A program made the position numbers and the translations under genes. Under the pieces are notes generated by a model that searched no databases, had not been told where the DNA came from, and was given only the letters and a program-made list of their open reading frames with translations. From Strongylocentrotus droebachiensis (lineage: Eukaryota > Echinodermata > Echinoidea > Camarodonta > Strongylocentrotidae), in NCBI GenBank assembly GCA_035222895.1, contig JAVYIG010006826.1:1-64000 (forward strand): 64,000 nt of DNA, written 5' to 3'. This document shows, one piece after another, positions 1 to 12,800 of this stretch. Each line of letters begins with the position of its first letter. The first letter of the stretch is position 1.

Positions 1-1620
1 CAAAAAGGAAAGATTACATACAAAAACAATTGGTTTGACAATGAAATGTATAACATGTTTTATAATGAACTGACTTATTCCTTCAAAATCTGTGCTCTTG
101 GTTGAATTGAGCAATTTGACAATATTCAAAACTTCTGTTTCATTGGTAGGATGAATAAATATTGATTTGCTACAAGGATCTCGTAAAAATGAACTAAAAT
201 TGCATTTTGGTTTCTGAATATGTTCAGATTTTAGTTTTGTAGCAATACTAGAAAAAGAAGAATTAAATTCATTTACAATCAATTGACGATCAGTTAACTT
301 ATTCTTATGAAATGATTAGGATATTGGCATTTTCTTATCTTTCCTAATAAATCATTAATAACTTCCCAGGTTTTAGACATATTATTCCTATTCTTCTGTA
401 ATAAATCACACAAATATTTTTTCCTTACAGACTGTAAAATTGAGTTTAATTTATTTCAATTTTTTTATATTTACATTCATTGCTGTCGTTTCTTTTTTGA
501 CAATTTTTTTTCTATAATCTATACTTTTTATTAATCTCTTTTTAACAGTGAAGGGGTTATCCAAGGTTTTCGTGGCAGTTTTCTTTTCTTCACTTTACGA
601 ACAACAAAGTTATGATCATACACAGTTTTAAATATGTTTAAAAATGAATTATAGGCCTCATCTACATCACAAGAAAAAAATACTTCATTCCATTCTAAAC
701 AGATAAATCCCTCTGAAATGAACTTAAACTTAAGGGATCCGTTTTCCTTATGTGGAAAAATGAAGATGATCTATGACAAGGACTAATAAGGAGGTTGGTT
801 ATTTGGAAAATAGGTAGATGGTCTGTTATATCACTATAGAAAATACAAGAGTGAATGTCTTTAGTGACTACATTTGTCAAGATATTATCGATCAAAGTGA
901 TAGACTTCTTACATATTCTTGAAGGTTTGTCAATTAATGGCGAAATGAGTTGTAATACATAATATTTACAAAATCATCAATGCATTGAAGCGAATTATAT
1001 TTAAGTAGATCAATGTTATAACCTCCCATTATATAAACTGATTTATTTTCTAAAGATATTTTTTCAAGACAAGCATTCATATTCGCATTGAAATCACAAA
1101 TGGGTTTATTAAGGTCTCGGTAAATGATGTTTTTACTTTTATCCAATATGACTTCAATAAAAAGATATTCACAGAGAGTTTCAGGTAAATAAATATCATC
1201 TCGAACTTTAGCATCAAATAAATCATTAACCAAGAGTGCAACCCCTCAACTTCTCCTACCTCGTCTGTCATTATGATAAAATGTGTAACCATCCCTATTC
1301 AATAATAACATTGTGTTATCGTGAATCCAGGTTTCACTAAAACCATATATAGAAAAATTCAAGTTAAGTTGACTAATAAACTGATCAATAGCGTCAACAT
1401 TTTTCTTTAAACTTCTATTAGTTAAATTTTGGCTCACATTAAAATCAACAGGTAGCCAGTACTTAATGGGATTATTAGATGTGAACAAAATATCATCTGG
1501 ATCAATATCATTAAGCGACCCATTTTCATCTGTATCAAGTCTTGTCGAAAACATATCAAAGTTCATATAATTATTAGTTGTATCATATTGCACTTCAGAA
1601 AACATACATTTAAACTCTAC
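1..1620 (-). mobile_element. Non-LTR retrotransposon (CR1/Jockey-like), endonuclease and RT start, degraded
   Basis: Minus-strand pieces in several frames read in order as an APE-type endonuclease followed by the start of a reverse transcriptase. From about 1460 downward one sees NLTNRSLKKNVDAIDQF, FSETWI, a GGYNIDLL block where GDFN is usual, then SITLIDNILTN and SDITDHLPIF near 850. Between 690 and 1 the reading continues through a basic linker (PRKPWITPSLLKR) and the TNETEVLNIVKLL region that precedes RT. The RT core lies beyond the left edge. Several stops and frameshifts make it non-functional. The clade call rests on motif style only. Confidence 0.85.
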
Positions 1621-3148
1621 ATCATTTACCTGATTGAAAGGAAATACATGCTAACATATATCCATACAGTTTCAATAGCACACAATCACTTCATGCACAC
1701 ATTCACGCACACCAATACAAATTACAAAATAGCGGAAATAGCCAGTTAACACAGAAATATAATGACAAAAGAAATACAATTAACTAAAAGTGAGAGAAAT
1801 AGGTCATTAACCTAGGATGTAATTCAAAATAGAAAAAAATAGACTTACATAAAATATTGGAAAATATTATGTTATCTTTCTGTATATACCATGTGATTAT
1901 GACATAAAGCTATAAGATTGTAGATGTTTAAATGGTGATGTATATGGAATAAATAAACATCAAATCAAATCAAAGCAAAAAATGTTTTCCCTTTTTATCG
2001 AGTCCACTAAAACGATAGAAACTTGGTGGCGGGGAGGGGGGCGCAGTGTAGATGCCGGAATCATTGCCGGATCCCCCCCCCCCCCCTTGGGGAAAAAACG
2101 TGTAAAAACAAAGTAAATGTTACCTTTTTATGGAGATGCCAAGAGTGCAACCCCTCAACTTCTCCTACCTCGTCTGTCATTATGATAAAATGTGTAACCA
2201 TCCCTATTCAATAATAACATTGTGTTATCGTGAATCCAGGTTTCACTAAAACCATATATAGAAAAATTCAAGTTAAGTTGACTAATAAACTGATCAATAG
2301 CGTCAACATTTTTCTTTAAACTTCTATTAGTTAAATTTTGGCTCACATTAAAATCAACAGGTAGCCAGTACTTAATGGGATTATTAGATGTGAACAAAAT
2401 ATCATCTGGATCAATATCATTAAGCGACCCATTTTCATCTGTATCAAGTCTTGTCGAAAACATATCAAAGTTCATATAATTCGTCGCTGTTTTCACGAAG
2501 TGACGGTAGTGAAAAAAAATTGCATTCACTTTGCGTTACGATTTTCCTCACTACCGTCACTTCGTGAAAACAAGGACGAATTATTAGTTGTATCATATTG
2601 CACTTCAGAAAACATACATTTAAACTCTACATCATTTACCTGATTGAAAGGAAATACATGCTAACATATATCCATACAGTTTCAATAGCACACAATCACT
2701 TCATGCACACATTCACGCACACCAATACAAATTACAAAATAGCGGAAATAGCCAGTTAACACAGAAATATAATGACAAAAGAAATACAATTAACTAAAAG
2801 TGAGAGAAATAGGTCATTAACCTAGGATGTAATTCAAAATAGAAAAAAATAGACTTACATAAAATATTGGAAAATATTATGTTATCTTTCTGTATATACC
2901 ATGTGATTATGACATAAAGCTATAAGATTGTAGATGTTTTAATGGTGATGTATATGGAATAAATAAACATCAAATCAAATCAAAGCAAAAATGTTTTCCC
3001 TTTTTATCGAGTCCACTAAAACGATAGCAACTTGGTGGCGGGGAGGGGGGGGGGGGGGCGCAGTGTAGATGCCGGAATCATTGCCGGATCCCCCCCCCCT
3101 TGGGGAAAAAACGTGTAAAAACAAGTAAATGTTACCTTTTTATGGCGA
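1230..3148. repeat. Tandem duplication of a ~909-bp LINE/transposon segment
   Basis: The sequence from 1230 to 2138 is repeated from 2139 to about 3148 in the same orientation with very few differences. The shared part includes the minus-strand endonuclease start, a flank ending in an AATAAATAAACATCAAAT-type tail near 1960 and 2970, and a G/C-run block near 2035 and 3045. The second copy is longer mainly because of a 97-bp insertion at 2482-2578 and longer homopolymer runs. The near identity indicates a recent event, or an assembly duplication. Confidence 0.9.
2482..2578. mobile_element. 97-bp MITE with ~30-bp terminal inverted repeats and AATT target duplication
   Basis: The left end CGTCGCTGTTTTCACG and the right end read inverted (CGTCCTTGTTTTCACG) match over about 30 bp with two mismatches. 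The element is flanked by AATT at 2478-2481 and 2579-2582. The other copy of the tandem duplication has a single AATT at 1569-1572 and no insert, so the empty site is seen directly. It has no coding capacity and depends on a transposase elsewhere. It supplies an ATG that lengthens a chance minus-strand ORF. Confidence 0.93.
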
Positions 3149-3300
3149 TCCCCCCCCCCCCCCCCCCCCCCCCCCCCCGCCACTGAGCGAATTATCGGCC
3201 GGCGCGATTTTCAAATTTTCGGGAGCAAAAATATAAAAAATAAAAAATAAAAAATAGTGCTCACTACCCCTCCCCCCCCCCCCCCCCCCGAATCATCTTG
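3148..3300. mobile_element. Poly-C-bearing DNA-transposon/SINE-like remnant (CCGCCACTG family)
   Basis: A C run (about 3150-3178) is followed by CCGCCACTGAGCGA, TCGGCCGGCGCG, a TTTTCAAATTTTCGGGAGC block, an A-rich stretch and TAGTGCTCACTACCCC with a second C run. The same blocks recur near 27620-27765 and, inverted, near 39928-40085, so this is a dispersed family rather than local low complexity. The class is not established. Confidence 0.6.
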
Positions 3301-3663
3301 CGTACATGGACCTTAAGTACACAAAAAGAAAACATTAATCTAAATTTTCCGCTGTCAATCTAGGTGTCAATTGGTATGTGATGGCGAACAAAAAAAAGAC
3401 CTCGGGGGGGGGGGGCGATGAAAACCCTTGTGATTTTCTAGGGGCGGGGATTGCTTTTTGCTTTTATAGCATCAACTTTAACAAAAATCACCCTAATGCA
3501 ATTTCAATGGCCGTGTGCGTCAAGTATTGAAAAGTGCCAGTATGACAGTGACAAGTTAAGTATTCGAACACAATTGATATTACGATAGGTTACTGAAATT
3601 GCCCTAGAGTTGATTTCTCGAAAGTAGTTGCGATCATTTCCCTATCATATATCCTCTCCACAG

Positions 3664-3861
3664 GTTTGATATCAGCTACCTGTGCCATGCCAGGCCCCAT
3701 ACATAACTCCATAACAACCTTGTCGAACCAAACGCTGGATACAGGTTCTTATTTCACATGGGAATGCAGTGATGGATACATGATGGATGGCCTAACAAAT
3801 ACTGTTGTTTGGGTGTGCTTAGAGGACGGATCTTGGCTGGGTCATACACCCATATGCACAG
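3664..3861 (+). CDS. Copy A exon 2: CCP/sushi module 1
   Basis: The exon is bounded by CTCTCCACAG and GGTACGGG. Its 198 nt give 66 codons, phase 1 to 1. It encodes one complement-control module with four cysteines in the expected spacing (CAMP, WECSDGY, VWVCLEDGSW, PICT). The orthologous exon in copy B is at 52710-52907 and differs at only a few residues. CCP modules usually mediate protein binding in complement and adhesion proteins. Confidence 0.88.
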
Positions 3862-6800
3862 GTACGGGCTTCACATGCTCAAATATATCGATCTTAATTA
3901 ATCCGCGCATGATATAGAGAATTTAAAGAAAATATTTGTTACTTTGAATTGAGAAGAAAAAAAACACTATGCATGACGCAAGTTTACAAACAATAGACAT
4001 GTATCAAAGTTGATATGGTAGAAATTGTGTTTGTGTTTTATAGCTTTTGGACCCCTTTTATTTTTAAATTTATCTTTCTGAATTATGGAACACAATGGCT
4101 TATACCTACACAAATTTTCTAAATCATGATCCTTTTTGTTTTTATTGAGTAAATGTGGATTATATTAATTTGCATCAGATTAAATTGTCTTGATGTTAAT
4201 AAGCGGCACGAATTCAGCTGATAGATAATCGATGGCAAAATAATTGGGCGATTATAAAGACATCCCAGAAAGTATATCAAGGTCAATTTCAATACTATAT
4301 TGCCTGACCGTTAGATTTTATATTTGGTTTACGAATACGACAGTGTAATGTTGGCATATTTTAAAGGCGTTTAAGGCCATTAGAATAGACCGGTTCACTA
4401 AAAACAAACATATTCAAGTGTTATGCATACTTTTTAAATAAAGGTTGTTCTTTTAGAACCAGAGAACTTGCCCGAGGCTTGATCGACATAGCAACAAGAA
4501 ATGCATGCAGACTGAATTACAAGTATTGCAGTTCAGTCAATGATAACAGGTTCACTGAGTAGTTCGTCACTAGGTCCCCAAGAAAGAAACCTCCATACAT
4601 TTGGATATGTTAGTATACTGATGTATTGCCTGATATTGATAGTTGCGATCATGTTTATTAATCATAATTCATGTTTCTGCAGCTATAGTGTGCCCATCGC
4701 CTCCCATAGCTGCCTATTCAATGCTCGATCCTCTATTGGCTGAAGATCCCGTGGTAAACCAGACGATATCATATACATGCAGCAGTAGCAATTACACTCT
4801 GCTTGGAAGTAACTTGAATAGATGTCTCCACGATGGCACTTGGGAGAATGATCCTCCCGTTTGTCAAAGTAAGCAGCTAGTTTGATTCCTATGTTTTTCA
4901 AGGTTTAGTCGTTAAAACAAGCATCACATATTGTATCGTGTTTATTGCGATATTAGTATTAATGACACTAACCCTAACCCTATTAATGGCTAATTCGTTC
5001 AGAATTTACGAAACACATTGGAAAATAAGTATAATATTATATTGCAAATGGTAAATTTAAATTTAAAAAAAAATGTCATTTAGATGTTATACAGTCTTAA
5101 TAATCTACAAATCTATGTTAGGTAACAGTTCGTCGGATGTTGAAATTGAGTCTGAAAAAGGAGTAACATGTTAAAAACATCCATTTTATTCTGAGATGCT
5201 TTGGCTAGTAACTTCATGTAGTGATAATAGTACTGTGGTCTTATCATGGAGTTGCTAGTAACTCTATGGTCTTATTTACCCACATATGGAAAAGTGGTGT
5301 CTTTTGGCGAGTCTCGAACGTATGCTCGTGCGCATGTAATATAACCAATGGGCACAGGCTTCAAAACCGTTCTTGTGTCAAAGATATTGGTGTAACTTTG
5401 CAACGCTGCAAAATACAAGGCTGGCGCGAACGGTATTCTATTGTCTATATTTTGTTCTTGTATTTTCCAGAATATGAGAAAATAATTTCAAGTACTTGCG
5501 TCGGAATAGGCCTCGAAAGAAAGATTTTCAAGTGAATTTTGACACCAACCCTTCCATAGCAATGTACGTACTTGCACAATTCGAAGCAGGAAACATAATC
5601 GATAACCCCGTGTTTGAGACTCTGTATCCTAGCAACCGATTACCCTACGCATACAGCGTCTTCGCTTTCCAGTGCGGAATTTATCCCTCTCTGTCATATA
5701 TTTTAAAATCAACCTGATTGGTCCAGAAAATTTGTCGGAAACCTTGAAAAAGTAAGAAGATTAATCTTTTCCATCCAAACACATTTGGCGACACTCCGAT
5801 CTCATTAGCATAGAGAGTTATGAAGTCATAATCACGCCATGACTCGCCTTTGCATGCACTATGAACATGACGGACAAAGAAAGCGGACAAAATTTACAGT
5901 TCCTCGGGTAGATAAAGGAACATCCCTTCACTGCTATTATGTAAAAAGTGAATATGCATGTGACACCTGTTCTACACATTTTTACATAATAGCAGTGGAG
6001 GGATGTTCCTGTGTCTACCTGAGGAACTGTATATTTTGTCCGCTTTCTTTGTCAGTCATATTCATAGTGATGGATGTGTGTGTAGGGTCATGAATTTTTC
6101 ATGAGACGTACCTGGACCTGTGCGCGCTGAGCAAAGAAAGACATGCACAGATCCACTTTAGTGGAATTTCGGCCTGAAACTTTTCCATATGGGTAGCCAC
6201 ATCATTATCAATACTGCTCTTCCTACGGGTCCTGCAATTATTATTCCCTCAGCATTTCCAGGTACCCACAAACACCTAGTCCAAGGATATAAGCTCTGGC
6301 GGATTCCATGTGCGCATGCGCAGGTTTCCTTCTCGAGCTCAATCTGGGCTCGGTATGGTACGACAAAAATAAGACGCCTCCGGGCAAGGATCGAATCAGG
6401 TCATCTCAAATGAGAAACAAGAGCCTGCACCACGACACCACAGTGTCTTGTTGTTATTGCTGTTAATCGTTGTTGATATCGTTGTTGTTTTTATTTGTTA
6501 AAGGGGATTGCGGCGATACAGACAATTATGTCAAACGTTACTCCAATCTCACTTGCTACCGTCAACGTGCTAATACTAGTAGTCGGACAAATTGGATAGG
6601 ATCGAAAAACCTTTGCAATGCTAAAGGGGAGCTACTTGCCACCGTGAAAGATGCTGAGACACAAACGTTTCTCGTTGAGTTCATTGGCGACCAGATCGGC
6701 GACAGAGTTTGGATCGGAGCGATGGAAGGACGAGACTGGATGTGGAGACACAGTAAGTTAACTCTAGCTTTGTTAAGTTCATTTTTTATTTTCATTTTCA

Positions 6801-9800
6801 CAATCTTCAGTAGCCTACTATTGGCAAAACGAAAAAACAATGGTAATTAGTGTGACAATATAAATATTACCGTCTCTTATGCAACATAAGACAATTCCTG
6901 AACGGAATGACGATACCTTTTCTAGACCTTCCCTTTAATAATTCTCTGTAAACGTTGGTTATCTCTATCTAAACTATGGATGATTAGAAATTTAAAATCG
7001 ATTTTATTTGCTTGCTTGAGGTCACATTGGTATTTACCGAACAGAGCTTAATGTACATCGACATTATATTTGATCAATTATGTCTTTATTAACTGATTAT
7101 GTCGTTGAAACAAACTAATAAGAATTTAAAGTGCGATGTAAACTCAACGATATAAATATTTAAGTGTCCCCACTCTTGTCAAACCGATTAATCCCAGTCG
7201 TAGTGCCATTTGTATGACATTTGTTATTATAAACCTTAAACAAAATTAAAGGGTTCGCTTTTATTCTCTTATTCAAACAATTACATTTGTTGCAAAGATG
7301 ATGAATATAATGAGAACTTGGAATTTGTGCATTACATAACAAAAGAAGACATGCATATATTTTCTAATTTTTACGATTTTATCAATGTTTCTTTCATATG
7401 CCTTACTAACAATTGGTCATTAACTCTTAAACATCACACGTTCGCTTGATGTTAGTATTGCAAACAAAAATATTTTCTGTCTCATTTCTTTTAAATCGGA
7501 CATGCGATTTGATTTACTATTAACTATGTTTCTTGGAATAATTAATTCAAAATAATTTGTCTTTTACACTGCATTATAATGATACGGCATTACTAATTTT
7601 CAGTCAAATATTCGGGTGATCTTTTACTTTTATTTTGCATAATGATGAACGTTTTGTTTTCTAAGCTTTATACTTCCAGGAAAGTGTGATTTTGTTTTGT
7701 AAAGATTATGTACTCTAACTTCTTATTAACTTTCCCTTTTTTTTTTTTTAGATTGATGATCCTATTTTTAATTAGTACCTGAACTTTTACTTTGTACTGT
7801 CAATAAACCGAATTTGAATGAAATTGAATTCAGTTGGATGAATCAGATAATACAGAGGAGAAAGATCGCGTCTTAAAATTCACACATGTATTCCCTTCTT
7901 AGAAATGCTTCAAAAAAAGGACTGCATGTAAATCTAGTCATACCAAGATTGTCTAATAAGGTCCTATTTGACAGTACATATATTTAATTTCTGTGAACGT
8001 TTTTTTTCTTCATATCTATTTGATGTTGGTGTCGCCATCGTAGTAGGAGTGAATGATGTAGTACAACAATTCATTCTTCATTGCATTACATGTTTCTTCA
8101 TCTCAATTTAATATATTTCATGCACGTCAACATAACAGGGAAAAGCGACAAGAACGTGTAAAAGGAAGTGCAATAGTAGAATTATTGGGGTGACTGGGGT
8201 CAGTAGATAAAACATGTATTTGTATTTTATATTTGTTAACATTTATTTCCTTCTCATCGGTACAATATGAAACACAATGTATATATAAGTTATACATGTA
8301 ACAATGATTTCAACATAGAGTATACAGTAAATAATACATATAACAGAAGGAGGCGAAAACCCGAAAATCATAGCTTGAGTTGGGAACGCCTATAATAAGT
8401 TAATACAGTTAATGAGACAACATTATACATATTATCATGAAAATTACATATTGTATAACAGAAGGTTGATAGGAAAGAAAAAATGAGAGGAGAATTAAGT
8501 ATAGGAAGGCATGTTCACTTATACATGGATAACATAATTAGGTAATAAGATAATGATTGAAAAGATGAAGGAAGTAATAGTTACCAGAAGCAAGAGTGCA
8601 ATAATAACAGGACGATATTGAATGAAAGCCTGTCTAAATAACAAATGCAAAGATAAACAATTTTTTTCTTCTTTTCTTTCTTTTCTTTTCTTGTTGAACG
8701 TTATTTTCTCAGGCGAGGTATACATCGAACGCTTCTTTTGGCAAAATCCATTTCCAAGTGCGAATTCACGAGATTGTATTGAACTGTCATATCAGGATGG
8801 ATCATTTTCATGGAGTCCAAGATCATACCAAACAGACAATGGCTTGCTCTGTCAGTATGGTAAGTGGGTCTATTATTATTATCACTACTGCTACTACTCA
8901 GTAGCGTACGCAGGATTTTTTCAAGGGGGGGGGTTAACATTTGTAAATCGGGCCCAGAATTTCGCAACGACTCAGCCAGCCGCTGAATAAGCGAGGGGGG
9001 AGGGTTAGAGGACACCTTTTTTCCTTTTTTTGGGGTCCCCAAGAATCGCAACGACTCAGCCAGCCGCTGAATAAGCGGGGATAAGAAGACATTTTTTTTC
9101 TTCAGTGTCCTATTGTGTAAAATATAGAAATCATGTTCGGACTACATTGTTTATAATATTCCATCATAATGTTCACACGATCATAATGTGACGGACAAGG
9201 CTATTCAAAACGGCTTATTCAATATTTTCGATGGTCTGTACGATCGTGTTTTAGCACGTCTTCACATATTAACATGTGGAGCTATACATAGTATCACTCA
9301 GTCATGAAATCTTTATTTCCAGATCGGTCTTGCCAGAGTGTTGGGCTTAACCTATCAGACATGGTACTAGAATACATGTGCACCTGTTTCCAATTCCTGG
9401 ATGTTTCGAAGAACTGTAATGACGGGGCCGAAGAATGTAATGGGAGAGGAGGATTTCTGGCTGAAATACTCGATGAGAGCACTAATGCTTTATTGCTGGA
9501 CCGAGCCCTGTATCTGAGAGACAAAGGCGTAAACACGGCATGGTGGATCGGTGGTTATGACGAAGACGACGGACGGTCCTGGTATTGGTCTGATAGTAAG
9601 TCATGATGAACAAATTATATCCTCAATAATAGTATGATAGTCAAACTTTAAGCAGTATAGAGTACCAAGTAAACGCGTCTTTCTTCAATGACATAATATG
9701 GGGTTCACCAGTATCACTATAAGCTTGTGAACGGAACATTAGTTTATTTTAAATGTTTACTTTTTATTAAAGGCTACCCCGTTCTCATTCACTTCGTTGG

Positions 9801-12800
9801 AGCGGTCTAACTAAGACCCGTTCCTCAGGAGCAGTTCTTAGGTAAGTGAGAACGGTCAAAGTGGTCCAGGAAGTGGACTTCTGGACCGCTCCAGAAGACC
9901 ACCTCGGGAGGTGGTCTTGAGGAACGGGTCTTATTAAGAGCGGTTTGGACCGCTCTAACGTGCAATGTGAACGGAAGCGTACTTTGACCGGAAGTGAGCT
10001 AGTGACGTTCCGTGCGAAACATGTAGTACGGTACATACGGTTTGTATTCCGCGCGCGAAAAAATTGACCTGCTGACCTGAGCTGCCATAGCAACAAGACC
10101 ACTTTGACTCGTGGAGCGGTTTGAGCCATAAAAAACTGCTCGAGTGTGAACGCTCGCAAACCGTTCCTCAAGACCCGTTCCTCTGGAGCGGTCTAACTAA
10201 GACCACTTTCAAAGTGAGTGAGAACGGGTCTGACCCCGTACTCACTTTAAAGGCTTTTCATGTCAATACAAATTCATAACTTTCTTATTAGTTATCCGAT
10301 TTGCTCAAACTTTTTTTGATTGGTTTGTCTGATTGATCTGCTTCTATTGAAAGTAAATTATTTTAAAAGTAGATTTGCCCTTTAAGCACACACATCGATG
10401 ATAAATTTCAAAACAAGATTGATACTGGAAGCCCGACTGCTGAGAACACAGCATTTTTCCAGAATCTCGGGTAAAGGTAAAGGTAAAGATACAGGTTTTA
10501 TATCTTTATATTTCTCTTTATTTTCTCTCCAGAAAGCAAATTCCACGGGATAACAAACAAAATTAGTAAGAATTTTGCTTGGGATATTATCAAGAAATGA
10601 AAATCGCAAAACATGCGACTTGTTGCTGATTAATATAATGTTTTTTACATGTATAATATATTCATCTGCTTTGCCGTCTTCAGAAACTCGAGTCATCTAC
10701 GAGGCATGGCAATCGGGCAAACCTGATGACAACAATCGTCCCTGTGTACAAATGAGGAGGGACAATAACTACATGTGGGATGATGCATTATGTGGATATA
10801 CAAAACAGACGTTATGTCAATTGGGTTAGTAAAATAGATAACAAACGTCTATATTATAACTATCAACTGTGTTACCATGGTTATATCAATATGCATCCGC
10901 AATCACTGTGCATAATATGATTGAAGTTTTTTTTAAACATGTAATTAATTATTATTTAGAGACTGTAAACTAAATTTCACTTTAAACTAAACAAATGCAA
11001 GTTGTGATAACAAACATTCAAGGTGTTCGAAAAGAAAATCTGTAATATTTGCATTTATGAAGCGCACTTTCAGGCAAGCATTGCGGGCAAGCATTGAATC
11101 TAATGACCGGGTTAATGGTATATCTGTTAAGTGCTTAGAGACATCGTAAATGTATTAGCGCTATATAAAATATTATTATTATTATAACAATAATAATTCT
11201 GATTATGATTATTATTCTAACGTATTAAGGGTGATCTTAGCTTTTCTTACCAACTGTTTGCATTATTAAATATGATTATCATTTAAAGGTAGAGCGTGTT
11301 GACCGTGTGTGCGCCCTGCAAGGCGACCCAGTTTTGGCTCCTCCAAGATTTCATGTTTTTTCGCATTTTTGCTGGAAATATTAGTGTCTGCTGGTTAACA
11401 CCTTCTACTGGATACCTTAAGGATACTTTTTGATGCTATGTTGGCGGTTCTTCTTCATCACATTTGTCTGAGATTGTCCATCCTTTTTTCAGCTGGATGT
11501 CTGGATTTTACACTGTGTGTCCCATATGTTTAAATTGAAGTTGGAAATTTGAGAGTTCACTTTCCCTGCCTGTCACCATTCATGTTCAGTGATGCACAAG
11601 TGGATGAATGGAGCTTTGTTGTGCTCTTTTGTCATTCCTACTGTGCCATCTAGTTGGAATGCCCTTGGCTTTTGACTTGACTTTCAATACCTCTCATCAT
11701 ACAATTGACTATGCTGCAGTATACATGCACTGAGCTCTATTGCATAAGGATACACATGACATATGATCAGAGGAGACTCCCTGCCTCTGACTACAACAGA
11801 CTGGTCGACTTAGACATCAGGAGACCCAGGTCTGGTCACAGAGGAATCCGAGGTGGTAAGAGGAATCATCAGAATATCAATCAACAGCAAGAAGGACGTA
11901 CTAATGGGCAACTAAAGGTAGGATTGATAAACTGCCAGTCTTCACGTAATAAATCTGACCTTATCATTGACCATCTGAAAGATCATGATTTAGATTTGCT
12001 AGCATTGACAGAGACTTGGCTTAAGGAAAATGACAGTGTAGCTGCCGGAAATATCACACCTGCGGGTTTCAGTCTCATCAGTGTTCCCAGAGAACATCGC
12101 AGGGGTGGCGGGGTTGCTCTACTTCATAAGTCCAGCCTCCATGTGAAGGCCCAGGGTTTTGGCCATGACAAACCCAGATCCTTTGAGATAACGGAATGCG
12201 ACCTGAGTTATGACAATGCTACTTTAAAATTAGCGATTGTTTATCGCCCTCCGCCTTCGTCGAAAAATAGGTCAAGCTTCAGTGACTTCATCCAAGAGTT
12301 TTCTTCCCTTCTGGATAAGTATGTTCTCTTCACTGGTAAATTACTCATACTTTGAGACTTTAATGTCCACTGGGAGAATGAGAATTCTAATGAGACAAGC
12401 CGGCTTATGTCTTTACTGCATGATCATAACCTTCAGCAGCATGTGGTTGGGCCTACCCATGAATCTGGCCATACATTGGATCTAGTTATTGGACGGGTTG
12501 GCGAAGAATGCTTGGAGACTGTAGAGATAGGCGAATCTTTGTCCGACCACTCAGCTATTCACTGTAAGCTGCATTTGAGGAAGCCAAAGGCAGTCAAGAG
12601 GGTAATCCAGTTTCGCAAGATAAAGGCAATTGATTCCACCACGTTCAGCTCAGACATAGAGAAGTCCGAGCTATCATCATCTGATGCATCACTAACAGCT
12701 GAAACATTACTACATAAGTACAACGTGGTTATGGGAGAACTCCTTGACAGACATGCTCCACAGCGATCCTGTGTCATCATTGATCATCCAGCCATTCCAT

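Larger units (their letters stand above)
4869..6503 (+). other. Copy A intron 3 with ~1 kb of copy-A-specific insertion
   Basis: The copy B intron (53904-54629) is under half this length. Common sequence runs to about 5240 and resumes near 6190. The extra material holds an unidentified stretch (5240-5850) and a foldback element (5857-6069). From 6185 to 6440 there is a minus-oriented SINE-like piece, also present in copy B near 54415-54580. Confidence 0.65.

Noticed and set aside
2155-2529. 124-aa minus-strand ORF
   Set aside because: Its start codon comes from the MITE at 2482-2578; the rest is LINE endonuclease duplicated from 1246-1605.
9785-10171. 128-aa minus-strand ORF
   Set aside because: It lies wholly within an inverted-repeat element and has no recognisable domain.
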